Positions 32,401 through 46,807 of a DNA stretch of 64,000 bases are shown here, piece by piece. The notes below the pieces were generated by a model. That model made no database searches. It saw only the letters and a list, made by a program, of their open reading frames with translations, and was not told the DNA's origin. The translations under genes were made by a program, and so were the position numbers. How positions within the stretch are numbered: position 1 is the stretch's first letter; each line of letters begins with the position of its first letter. Where the stretch lies: the NCBI GenBank assembly GCA_029339505.1, contig JAQISU010000246.1:1638501-1702500 (forward strand). Direction: 5' to 3'. This DNA is from Unio delphinus. Its lineage: Eukaryota; Mollusca; Bivalvia; Unionida; Unionidae.

Positions 32401-35400
32401 TCATTGCTTAAATCCCAAGGCCTCATACTGAAATCAAAATGAAACTCATGAGTTCACTCTGAAGAAAACCTCATAAAGACCAAAGTTAAAAATGAGTGGC
32501 AAACTAGCAGATGGGGTGTAGATTATGATAAGGTTAAACTGATTGAGTAGATTGAACTATCTAACAGTACAAATAATAAGAAAACACCAATAGGTCAAAC
32601 TCACAATGTACTGAATAGTAGGCTATCTAATCTCCAATCATAGCCAATTAACACTGACAGGATTTTCAGTTTAGTGTGAAGCTTCACCTATTAACGTATT
32701 TTCCGGCCTATAAGTCGAGACTTTTTGACTTGAAAGTTCGGTCTTCGTCTTATACTCCGAATCGACTTATATATGGATTTTGTCACTGAAATTGCATCAA
32801 CTTATATATGGATTACAGTAGCCGGTATTTTATTGATATTGCTCTATAATCGGCATAATTGAAAACAGGTCACATAGAAGTACAAATTCATGTTAAATTA
32901 CTATGTCAATAAATTGTCATAAAATAATATGACTGCATTTATATTTGTAAGCTTTGTCATTATTTATTTTGCATTCTGCGTGTTTTTTCTTATTTCTCAA
33001 ACATAAAATAAAAGAAAACAATTACCGGTAAAAACTTCACCGGGCCGCACAGCACACTTACGGTCTATACTCTATAGTTTACTGTACTAATTCAAAGCAT
33101 ATTGTTTGTTCCTTAAAAAAACAAAGATATGAAATAAATGGTCCATTAATATTTGATTTTCCAGTATAATGTTGGACACACGTGAGCAATTACCGGCATA
33201 GCTTTTTTTTATTGATCCAATTGATCCTACAAAGGGATGTAATCCATATTAACTCGAGTGTTCTATGATTATTTTTAAAATAATGTAGATCATGCATTCT
33301 ACTGAATCCCCCAAAACATATGTTTCTAATTGTATTTGACAAAGTTTCTCAAATAAATTACCGTAGGTTTAAACTACACTAAAATCAGATATATGGATGG
33401 ACTACCAGTACTCATAGATCATCAGTGATCCATGATTTTTAGTTTCGCAATTCAGTTTAAAGCGAATTGTAATGTCAACACTTCACCTATATTCATTTTT
33501 AACCAGCTGACGTTTCGGTGTCTCTCTTTGATTATATCGGTTGTTGATAAATTGGTATTTGGTTTCCAACAACAATCAAAGCCTCAATTGTTTCGATCTT
33601 GATATTGGCTTTAGCTACCGATACTAGTTACCATATTGCCGGTACCACATTGTTCTTTATCATTAATCCGCATCAATTACGCTACTCGTGTTTAATATCA
33701 ATGGGATTAAGTACAACAGGAAATGATGCCCACTCCCTTCTCTCGATGTAAATAATGAATTTAGCCATGGGCATTGTTTTCATTGCTTTAGTACGGGCAC
33801 ATTTTAATGAGTTCGGTATATTTTGATCAATCTTTCCAGTCATAATCATTCATATAAATATCCCCTTACAAATCATACAACTTCTCTCACAATGCCTCCC
33901 GTAAAATCACGCAAGTCTTACACGGTGGCTTTTAAGCTGGAAGTTGTAAAGTTCGCTGAAGAGAATGGTGGGAATATGGCTGCTCACAGGAAATATGGTG
34001 TAAGTGAAAAATGTGTCCGGGATTGGCGTAAAGCTAAGGTTGCATTATGCGCTACAAAAAAAACAAAGAAACCAAATCGTGGCTGCAAAGCAAGATGGAG
34101 TAATATTGAGGATAAATTAGAAGACTATGTTTTGACACAACGTGCCGCGTATTAGAGTACATCAAAAGAACATGACGCAATAGCTGAGCGGCAAGTTCAA
34201 AGAACTTTGACTAGCAGCTTGTGTGGGAAAATGTGCTTTAGCTTCCATTATTTAATCTACGGACATGTACTATTTCATCATTCATTACGTACATCCGTTA
34301 CGTAATTGTTGTTATTTTCTTTTCATTGAATTCAGTCACATAATGATCTGTGACAAAATTATTGAATATTTTACATCCGTGTGTGGATATTTTCGATGGA
34401 AATATTTGTATTATGGATTCAATGTATGTTACAAGATTCGCTGGTGAGTACACGGTGTTGATACTCTTTTCATGCAATAGATTATACATGTATATATAAA
34501 TTAGACACGTGTATGTACCAATGCATGGTTCTCTGAATAAAGTACCGTAATTGTATTTGACAAAATTTCTCAAATAAATTACCGTAGGTTTAAACTTTCA
34601 ACTGGAAGGAATGATCATAGCTCTTGTTGCAATGGATATTGCCGGTAATATGGAATATTATATGACGATACCATCAATATTCATGCAACCGGAAGTTACT
34701 ACCGGTAGTATAAAATACATAGCCAAGTTATTGACCTGGCCTCGTCTTATACTCCGAATCGACTTATATATGGACGAAGGATGGAAAATTTACAAAATTC
34801 GTCAATTCGACTTATACTCCGCATCGACCTATAGGCCGGAAAATACGGTACTGTTTCAAGTAGTTTCCTATGTCTAATAGCCAATCAGATAATGATAAAG
34901 AGAAATTCAAATGGAGGAAAGGTACAACCCAATCCCTTAAATAACATGGTTCTGTCCATTGAGCTAAAATTTATGAATTCTTTGAAAAATCTGAATGCTA
35001 CATTTTAATCAATGAGGCAATTTTATTTCAATGTCGTGTCCTTGAGCATCTATTACACATTGAGCAGAAAAGATGAAGCATTTTTTCCAGGACATATTAT
35101 TCTGAAGATCTTCTCTAAATTGAATAAAATGAACAAGCATGTGTAAATCAAGCAGTCAACTTGCCATGAGCATAACAAAACTTGCAAGTGTCACTACTTT
35201 TGAGTGCTATCATATCAGTTACTGAGACTAATGACGCTGATTGCTAGGCTGATTACTAGAGCATCAACATGACTGACTATAAAAACTGACAATAAAAACA
35301 TGGTTACATTTAGATTCATTTTTTTTTATTCGTTATTGCTAGATTTCAGTGAAATAAAAAACAGCTTATCTTGAATAGTGTCCGTAATTCTCATATTTCC

Positions 35401-38400
35401 ACTTTACATACTCCTACATCCCATGTAACAAGAAATCCCAGTCATGTAAACTGTTTTGAATCCCACAAAATAAATCCAATATTTACATATGTACATATAA
35501 AAATAAGAATGAAATCCACACTCTAATTACAAAGTTGAGAGTTGTACCTCCGAAAACAGTCACTATCCACACATAAATGACGGTGTTATCATGTATATTC
35601 CAAGATATGCCCACGTCTCTGTGATGCTGATTTCATATCATTTCATGTCTTGCTTCTGGTCCCCTATTATCTTGGGAAAATCGTTTATTTCTTTTACAAG
35701 ATTTTCCACCAGACATTCAGTAAAAAACCTGAGAACAAAAATCTCTCATTGCTTAGTGGTCCAAGCTCGACTGTTGAACCAACACAAGAATCGAAAACAA
35801 TGATCTCGGATATGGCTAGACTAACACTCCATTGTGCAAGTGGGACTATGTCCATCTTGTCATCCAATTAAAAATCACTTGCATCTCGTGTCGAAATGGG
35901 ACTAACATCAATATCTCATCCATTTTTTAAGAATAATCTATTAAACTTTTCGATAATGCTTGCACACTGAACCTTCTAAAATTGCTCGTATCTGAATCCA
36001 TCTTTGTTTATCTCGAAAACATTTGTTTCATAAACCGTGGAAATTTCATTACAGTTAGTTTGACCTCTATCAAAATAGTGACTAAACAATCCTCTCATTG
36101 TTATGATAATCAAAAATATGTACATTTCCGTACTTTCAACAAATCAAAACTTAGTTAACATAGTGGTATTGTTCGCACATAACACTGGTTTTTTGAGTAC
36201 TGCTGAACTTTATGCACATAAATATAGGCTTATCATTACTGCATATGTGTCAGTGGGGTTCTGGAACTATTTACAGGAGACACTTAGATGCGGTAGTTGT
36301 AGCTAAAGGGTTAACAGATGGTTTCACAAATCTAACCATTAGCCTAATTTTTCTTCCAGTTCTGATTTCTTTTCTTTGCTGGAGAAAATTCAGAATCTTC
36401 TGCTTTCCTTTTCAACATCACTAGAACTTTAATATTATAAAAGTGAGATGATCTGTTAGCAGTAACTTCTTTGCATAATCCAATTTGGTGGTTCAAGACA
36501 GGTCTTGATTTCAAATAAATCAACCATATTTTAGCACTGAACCAGGTGCATTTCTTATTAAAAAGTTGCAAAGAAATTTTCTATTCATTTTTTTTATTTA
36601 AATGCCCTCAGTATTTTTAACAAGAAAAATGTACACCTGTATTCAAATCCAAAATACAGGACAAATATGGTGTGTGTGATTAGGATTTTTAACACATCTT
36701 TAAAATAATTTCAGTTATATTGCTACGATGTCTGCAGTGAGGCAGTTTATAGTGATGTTTAGCACTGGGGCATCATTCTGCAGACATGTAGTATGATGTC
36801 CCACCCAGTCACATTATCCTGACACCAGGCCAACCAGTTCAAACACTAACCTCTTAATGTTGAGTGCCAAATGAGGCAGCTGTTAGTACCATTTTTGATT
36901 TTTGTAAGTCTTTGGCATGACTCGGCCAGGGATTGAACCCACGACCTCCTGCTTTTGCAGCCGATGCACTTACCACCAGGCCACAAGAGCGGTAATACTG
37001 GAAAAATAGGACACTTGGCAGCTATATATATATACCGTATTTTCGCGCATATATCCCGCACACGCAGATAATCCGCACCCTCATATAGCCCGCGGGTTTT
37101 GGGGTTTTGTGTAAAAAATCGTTGGCATAACCCGCACCTTTGTATAACCCGCAACCATAGATATATTTATACAGCTACAATCGGAAATGAAATCAATTAC
37201 AGGATCACGGGGCTTCGCTGATGTAGCAAACTGCAATTCTGTTTTCCGTTTTGGTGACAAAATATACCATCTGGTGATATTTGTGGCGACACCAATTTTG
37301 GCTGATAAAAACCGTATATACAGTCTTGCGTTTGGAGTAGAGAAAATCAAAGGCACCATGACAGGAAACAATGTACTGGAATATATTGTTAAAATAACAA
37401 GTCCTTGTCTCATACTGGCAAACCACACTAACAGTGCACTGTTATATCATAATCCGCTAATGATGATATCTGGCCTTATTACTTTATGCAACTGACTAGT
37501 CAAAATCCGAATCCGCAGAAGGCGGAAACGTAAAATGAGTACAGTCAAGCAGATGACACTAATTTAAAAACAAATACCAGATGGAAGAAGAAAAAATACG
37601 TTTGCTGACACTTCAAAGAGAACTGATTACCTTTGAAGCACTGGTATATACTAAACAAATAAAACAAATCTGTTTCAATGTTCTACAATTATCTGAAGTT
37701 GCCGCAGCAATAACAAACAGGTATTTGTTTCACCCTTCAACTGGAGCCTTTAGCGGCGCCATCATCAAAGTAAGCCGACGACCTTTGCTCAATAAAAGTC
37801 AGGAAAAACACGGTACACAGTGCTTGTGTGCGTAGGAGCTGTGCCTCAACTACAGGCTACATAAACACGGACATTTTTAAATAATCTTGTATTCTTGTGA
37901 AGTGTAGATTCGAGTTTAAATAATTTCTTTCTGTTTAATTTAAAAAATGCCGGAACGAAAGTCTTACACAGCCGACTTCAAGCTAACTGTCATTGCGTAT
38001 GCTAAGTGCATGGCAATAGAGCCACAGGCACAAAATTTGATATTGATGAGAGTGTAATCCGAGGTTGGAGAAAAGAAAAAGGAACTTTGGAGAAGATGAA
38101 TCCACGAAAACGTGCTCGTCGCGGACCTAAAGCAAAGTGGCCTCACCTTGAAGCTGACCTGAAGCAGTGGATCGTGGCCCAGCGGTAAAATTAGGTACCG
38201 TAGACATTTCGATTGAAAACAGAAAATATTGATTATGAAAACGTGACGGATACGAAATTTTAAGTTTTTATCCCGAAATGTTGATTTGGTCCCGATACCG
38301 TAAGTTGTTGTAAAGTCACCGTAGTAGCCATAATATCCAACCCTAGCAAAACAAAACTAGAACAATATATGTTATGTAGTTACGTTTTTCAAACAATATG

Positions 38401-39274
38401 TTGAAATATCATTATGTGTAAAAAAATTGTGATATAGCCCGCACCCTTATATAACCCGCACCCCCCCTCTGCGGGGTTTGTAAAATCTGGTATAACCCGC
38501 GGGATATATATCACATACACATAAAAAAAATAACACTTAAAAATTTGTGATCACTGTAACGAACTAAAATTGCAATAAAACTGCTAAATTTTATATCTAA
38601 CACCCCACCCCACCCCAATTTGGTATTATATTACAGCTTTACTCCCTTCAGTCATATCAGCTGCAAAAGAGCAAAACCATAGGAGGCTGGCCTGTAAAAG
38701 AATGGTGTCCCATCCAGAACACATTTCTCAATGGCTGTAAAACCATGTAATGGGGATAATCTCAGATCAGAGAAGGCATTGAAAGTCTGATAAATACTGG
38801 ATATATTTTTGACATGGCGTCACTTACTCAACATATTTATATACCCAGTCCTCAGTGATAGGGTCTTGCTCAAATAATTTTGGCACCCACTGTACCATCT
38901 TGATTATTCTCTCCTTAGCCTCCTGTCTCTGGCGTTCCTCCAGCAAATACTTCTCCTGTGTGGCTTTCTGCATGTCTCCATTGATAACTGCATCACTTAA
39001 GTTCTTCCACAGTCTGAAAAAATAAATGTAAAAGTCCAAATCTTTTCTCAATGAAGCATTTATTTCAAAATTCAAAATAGACTTTATGCATTTAACAAAT
39101 CTGAAAATACTATTATATCATACTGAGTTCAATTAAGTATAGAATAAAGTAAAACCCCACCCCACCACCCCAAATGAATAATACCTTTAATGTTAGATTT
39201 GTAGTATGGAGCTTCCTACACTAATAATCAGCTAAATTAATATTTATTGATATTTGATCTTAAGGTCAAAGTTA

Positions 39275-39309
<35 letters not shown>

Positions 39310-42300
39310 GATGGATGTATGGATGTATGTATCATCAATATTCACAAGGGACCAACTTTCATGGTTTTCATTGTTGTCATGAACCACAAATTTAAATCCC
39401 CGATGAAAAATGAGCCACACTTTTTTTCTTAGTTTCATTCCTAGAAATTAACACAGCTATTTGTAAATTAACTTCAATACTGTAAATTGGTAATTAAATG
39501 TTAGCTGTTACATGTGTTTTTTTTAATTAAACGTTTTGACATAAAATCTATAGATCATTTTATATTGTTTCAATGTTTGATAAGGTACTATATCCAATAG
39601 CTGTAATTTTATACTCACTACCTTAAATCGATATGTGAGGTAAGTAAGGATAGAGAGAAAATATAGTAAAAGCATAAGGTATTCAAACAATAGTATTACA
39701 AAAAATGAAAGAAAAAATAATTTAAAATAACAGTATTATAAAAATTAAATGTAATACTTATTCAAGTCAATCCTTCATTCGAGTACAACTGTTGTTTAAA
39801 CATTTAAATCCTGAAAGCACATTTCATTCTATCCATGCATTTTTAATCCAAAAGAACAGCAATCCTGTAAATTGGTATAACTATTTCTTGAAACACTATT
39901 AATAATGACACTACTTGTATACACTAATTACAGCAGCTCACACTGCACAGATTGTTGGACAAAGCGACAGTGTTAACATCGTGTCAATAGAGTCTCATGG
40001 TACATACAAATACTTCTCAGGTAAATAATCCCCAAACTGTTGAATTAAACAAGTCCAGCTTTCTCAAAACCTCTAAGGGGGCCCCGAGTGGCAGAGTGGT
40101 CAAAAGCACTCTCTGTTTTGGATCACTGTCATCTCACCTCTGACTGCATTGATTCGAGTCTCAGATTCTACCAATGTGGGTATGTGAGAAAGCTTCTTGT
40201 GGGTCGGTGGTTATTTCTGGGAGTTTTCCCGGCTTGATTAATAATGTTGCAAGGTTTACTAATACTGTGTGCACTGATCATCACCAGTAACATCTTCTTT
40301 TTCCATAATGATGTCCATGACCTGTTTAGCATACCACTTGTGGAAGTGTGACTTTAATTCTTCTTTGTACTCTTTATTTACTGTCAGGCCTTGTGGTTTA
40401 AGTTGGTCTGTACAAGAGGCAAGCAAAAATAAAGGAGTGATTCCACTGTCTTTCAATTTAGTTAGCATTTTCACACTTTGGTGTGCTCTAAACACATCAA
40501 ATATTGCCACTGCTTGCTGTTTGCATTGCACAAGGGGCAGCCGGTCACTTGTTTTGTTCAATCCCAGTGGTCAGGGAAAACTATACACTTAGGCAGGCAT
40601 CTGTCAGTCTTCCGTGCGTAAATAACTTGTGGGGGGGCACAAGAGTTCTGGATTTTGCTATTGCAAGTAAAATCTTAATCTGCCTCTTGTCATCATTGTC
40701 ATTAAGTGAGGAAACTGACACTTGCGTAGATCCACAGGCTTCCATCATCCAGTCCCCACCTGGAAACAGTTGGCACTGGGTCTGATCCAAATTTATTATA
40801 AAACAGTCCGGAATTTTGTTCTATTTCACTAGTGTTAACTTTCTCTAAGAATGTTTTCTTAATGTCTTCAAAATCATAGGGCAGCTGTTTTATTCTTTTC
40901 ATTCCTTTCCACTTAACAAATCCCATATGGTGAAGTAGCGACCTTGCCCAATGCTTGGTGATGCTGATGTGTCCATCATAATATGCCAGCTGGTTACAAG
41001 CATGTTTGGTGATCAGCCTCTGCCCCAGACAATTACAATCCTAATATTGATTACTGTTCCATTAATTGTAACTTTCTTGATCCAATCTTGTGCCTCAACA
41101 TCAAGCATGCTTCACAGCATCAAAGGAATGCCCTGGAGTGACTTTAGTAAATTAGATAGTTCTTGCCCATCATGTTTTTTTAACTTTATGTATGGGTCCT
41201 GCATACTCCGTACAGTGGTTCACTGATCATACAACTCAGATCGCTAATGAATTTGCTGGCTGCCTTGGCAATGCCATTATCAATGGAGTATCTGGCTATC
41301 TTTGCCCGGATTTCCTCGTTATAACATTTATACTCTCCACGCTTTTTTTCTGGGACACACACTAAAGCAGGGGTTTTACTGAGTCATTAGCTTCCTAGGA
41401 AAGCAAGCGTCCACGTCAGGTTTGCAGCTTCTGATAGGTTAGGAAGTCCAGGAACTGAGGAGGATCTAAGATGAATTTTACCACTCACAAGCCACTGTGT
41501 TAACGCCATAATAATCAGAAGGTACTGATTTGCACCAAGTTGCACACTTGATCGACAGTGGTTTAAGTAGAAGATCATTCATATGTACTTTAATAACTGA
41601 TTGGTCTGGGTTTTGTTGGCTGCGTTTGCTTCCTTTAATGTTGAACACTCAAATGAAAACATGGCAAAACAGATTAATCTTGACGAGTGTTTTATTTGTG
41701 CTCATAGAGATGGAAGTATTGTTTTAGTGTTGTTGGCTGCATCGGCTTCGACTTATGTTATTCACTTGGTCAAAAGCATGGTGTAAGTATTGAACTTGCC
41801 AGGTCTTTGATTTGTACTCATACAGGCAGTAGTATTGTTTTAAACATTACTCTGACCGCCGTTTGCATCATCATAGTTTTCTTCTTTTTTTATTTTGGGT
41901 ATTTGTAGAGGCTAAACCATGAAATTAAATACCTACTAATATGCAATCTTTGACAGGCAAAACCATGATTTTAAGTACCCTCAAAATGCTTTTTTTTGAC
42001 AAAACCACAAAAATTGAGCCCAATGAAAATAAATGATACTACAGTATAATAATAATAATAATAATAAAACTATTTTTATTCTTTCACAATGATTTCAACC
42101 TCTGATCTTTCGATTCGAAATTCAATTTTCCATACCACAAGTGCAATAAATCCACAAACATTGGCAGCAAGACCAGGAGAAACAAGTTGTTTGGACACCA
42201 TTTTTCTTCTCAAAGTCCAAGTAATTTTGACCTTAGACCTTCTAAGCACAAAATTTTTCCTTACCTAAAGCGAAAGCCATGCATAAAATTGTCATTTTTC

Positions 42301-45300
42301 TTCTTTCAGTCACAATTACGCTGATCTTTGATTTTTTCAGCCAAAAATCAAAAGCGTAGTTTCTTACCTCAAGTGCAACTTACTCACAAAATCTGGTGAA
42401 TCTGGATGGCTGATAACTTTATTTATTGTAGAGAAACCACTTTTCTTCTATCAGTTACTGGGTCATCAACCAATGATCTTTGAGTTTAAGCTCAATATTG
42501 AAAAGGTTCTTCCCTAAGTGCAAGCCATCCACAAAGTTTGGTAACTGTAAATACTCAACAACTCCTGTCGGGCCCAGAGTGGCCAAGCGGTCTAAAGCAC
42601 TCTCAGTTATGGATCACTGCCATCTCACCTCTGTCTGCGTGGGTTCAAGTCTCAGATTCGGCCAATGTGAGAAAACTTACCAGTAGCTACTGGTGAGTCG
42701 GTAGTTTTTACTGCGTGTTTTCCAGTGTTCTTCCTCCACCATTAATATGACCACCATGCCACCATGTATAGCCTATCATGTGCTGAAAAATGGCATTAAA
42801 CCCACAACAACAACTCCCATAATTGTGTGGAGACAAAGTTGGTAACAGATGGATGGATGGTGATTTGGAGGGACAACAAACAACAATGCACAACTCATAC
42901 TGTTATGAAAAAAAGACCAGAATGTGACAACTATTCCAGACAATAAACCAATGGATTAAAAACTGTTGTACTGTCACTATAAAACTAACAGTTACACCCT
43001 AGAAATGATAATTAATCAAAGTAACCACTAAAAAATTCCAAGAAACCATACATTTTCAGCAAAGCCACAATATCATTGTTCTTCAAGCTGTGCAAGTTTG
43101 ACATTACACTCAACACACTGACTATCCAGTTTTGTCATATAGCTAAGTACTAAAAGGTGTGACACTTTAAAATCCAACTTGAAACTAAAGTTATCCTGAC
43201 ATTGTGGTGCCTTATGTAAATACCAACAACAAACCTGCAAACACACGTACCTCAATATTTGGGACCAAAGTGGCTCAGTGGTTAGTGTGCTTGGCACAAA
43301 ATCTGAAGGATGTGGATTTGAATCCTGCATTGACCAGGTCAAGCTGGCCATTGTGGTGTGTCTCTGGGCAAGTCATTTTACTTCAACTGCCAAGGCATGA
43401 CATAAACTTTCATGTCTTAATGTGCAATTAAACATCAATCAACTAACTAAACTCTAAAATTTACATATGAATTTTATGTCAGAGGTATTATTAACTGATG
43501 TTTTGTGAAATATGATGTGATCGCAAAAGGACCTACTTAGAGATATTTTCCAAATAATCTGGTATTCACCACCCTTTCTTATTTAGTGTGAATTCACAAT
43601 ACAAGATTCCATGATCATGTGTGACATATATTCCTCCTTACCTCTCTGATTCACTGTCATTCTGGATTTCAATGGGAACTGTATAACGCTTTAATCGCCT
43701 GGCCTTCACCTCTGCATTGGGGCACCAAAACTGGGATGACTCCTAGTTGAAAAGATTGATAAAAATAGTAACATCTTTCATACTATTCTTCTCTGTTGGA
43801 CCTATGTGCCCTATTTGGTAAATATTGTGGTTCTCCCCTTATTAGGCTTACCTCAAGGGAAAATACCTCATAATTTACCATGCATAATGAGTGTAATTTT
43901 ACCATGCTGTCTCTGTCACAAGAGACCATCCTTGGTATAAGGCACCTTGTCATATCAGGACAGACCTCATGATAGAGGTGTACATACCTTGCTGGACTGC
44001 AATATCAATGCATATAATGATGCTTGGATGGTGATATAAAACAATATGTATCATACAGTTAGCCATTAATATGATACATAGTGCAATAAATGAGTCAATA
44101 TGTATCATGCAGTCAGCCAGTAATATGATACATAGTGCAATAAATGAGTCATGAAACAATATGTATCATACAGTTAGCAGGTAATATGATACATAGTGCA
44201 ATAAATGAGTCAATATGTATCATTCAGTTAGCAGGTAACATGATACATAGTGCAATAAATGAGTCATGAAACAATATGTAGCATACAGTTAGCAGGTAAT
44301 ATGATACATAGTGCAATAAATGAGTTAATATTTATCATACATTTAGCAGGAAATGTGATACATAGTGCAATAAATGAGTCAATATTTATCATACAGTTTG
44401 CAGGAAATATGATAAATAGTGCAATAAATGAGTCAATATGATACTAACTAGTACATGTCCCTTTGCCTTTGCATTAATGTATCTCCATCATTATAACATG
44501 GTAGTCAGGATCCATCACCACCCACTTCATTACTGTATATACTCACTTATAGGTCCAACTACAAACTGCACAGACTCAGACCTGCAATTCCTTAATGTGC
44601 CTGCAGATCTAGGCTGTGGAATTTGATAGGATTAATCAGTAGAACAAACAACATATAAACTGGTTTGCAGGTGCATTATGCTACTGCAGATCAGGATCTT
44701 TATTTTTGCAGCTTGACTCGACTTAGAATGTATCATAGGTCTCCAACTCAACTGAACCACCCAAAGGGCTGCAGAAGGCATTTTTGATGGTCCAAGGGTC
44801 ATACCATCCTTGTTATCTCTAACAACACCTTGTGATGCCAATCATTTGGCAGGCTACAGGATACAGCTTGGCCAGCCACAGGCAGCCCATGAGCTGTTTG
44901 TTTGAGACCCCTGTGTTATACTGCATTATAATGAAGCCTGTTCTAATCAGGGAGTGCTGTAATACTTAAGTCAATGTGATTATGTGGTTAAAAAGTACTA
45001 AATGAGCGAAATGAATAATAAATGGTGATTTTTTTTATTTCTTATTCTCCTGTTTGATTATTTGATGCCTCAATTACAGGTTTATGGGAAGTTATCAAAA
45101 GTCAGTTTAGTTTTAAATCAGGCAAGAAAAAGTTTTACATTTGTGATATCGAACATGTTTAGAAAAAAAAATATATTGGTAGTGTGACATAAATCAGTAC
45201 TTTTTAAAGTTTGAAATGTGAACTTCTCTTCCTGATTCAAGAAATAAACATAAAATTAAGTGGTTAAGAAATTAATAAATGAAAACATAAGTGACCTTTC

Positions 45301-46757
45301 TGTGTGATCATAAATGGTGATTCTTTTATTTCTTCATCATTTGTTTCATTATTCAGGAACTTAAGAACTTACCTCAAGTCAGTCACCACTCATATGCTAC
45401 ACTTACCAAAACAATGCTTTATCATTGGACATATCTAAATCATACCCCTGCATATTTTCAAAGCTATTTGAAATGGGAACCTTCCCAATTTTAACATATC
45501 AAAATATGTTTCTTTAAAAATCAAAGCAATAAAACAACCATAAAACCCAAGTTAATTGTCTATGATCATGATTGTATTCTCCTTCATTTTTTAAAAACAA
45601 AATAGCAATAAAAATGTTCGACTTTTTTTTTGCAAGCATAAACTGTCTTTGTAAACTTTTATGTAAAATAATATAAAGAATTTCCCAACAAATACAATGT
45701 ACTATATACCAAAAATATGATACATTTAAATAATTATTATTTTATAGCTGGATTGTGAATGAAAAATTAAAGGATGCGAAAAGTTACATTAAATATGGTA
45801 ATTAGGTTCTCATAAAACTGCTCATGGAAATTTTAACAAAATATGGTTTCTTTTAAAAATTTCATAATGTTGATTTAGATTTCCAGCTACCATCCACTGT
45901 TTTTTTCACCTTAAAATGAGCAATATATTATTAAGATTCAAGTTACCAATTTGATTGCAATTTTTTTCATGTTCAACAAATATGGGTCAATTATTTGATA
46001 TTTCCTCATAAAAATCTGGAATATACACATGATCCCACACCATAAACAAGTTCTAAAGTTATCAAGGCACGACATACTCAGGGAGTGGTATACCTTGATC
46101 AGTAAATAGTAAATAATAATAAAAAATTAAAAATTGAAAAATTGCACAAGATAATATAACAATTGTGTCTTTCAATAGAAAATATACATAGAATGTCAAC
46201 TTACCCCTGTCATCTTATCTTTGAAGTATACTTCGTTATCCCAGTATCCTTCCAAGGTGGCAAGTGTATCAGAGCCCACCTTGAACTTGCCTGCTATCTT
46301 ATTGGATGCCTCACCAATACCAAGAAAAGGCTGAAGCAGAGATATAAACTAGCAGCTAAGTAACTGTATTTCATCAGTTGTGAATTGTATTTATAGTGAA
46401 AATTCATTTAATTTTCAAAAGTGGTAGATTTCACCTTCAAAATGCAAGTGCAGCAGATGACCTTTAAAATAGTATAAATTTATGGTCTAATGCCAGTAGA
46501 ATCACATGTATGGTGTTGATAAATTGTACACAAAAATTGGTACAAATATAGCCTTGAGAAAAATGGCTGATTCCCTGTGCTGATCATATGTATTGCCGGC
46601 AATATCTATTACTAATGCAAAATTAACATAATATGACATCATCAAAAACTTTGGGACCAGTTGTGGTAAGGAGATAGACTGCATGAAGCTAAAAGACAAG
46701 AAAGGCAATAAGTAAAACAAAATTGTGGGAGCATATCTTTAGATCATGGCTGAAATG

Positions 46758-46807
<50 letters not shown>

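Noticed and set aside
37081..37495. Overlapping frames of 102-115 codons on both strands
   Set aside because: They lie inside the type-3 transposable element, overlap in several frames and match no family.
40304..40592. Plus-strand frame of 94 codons
   Set aside because: Shadow of the transposase pseudogene on the minus strand.
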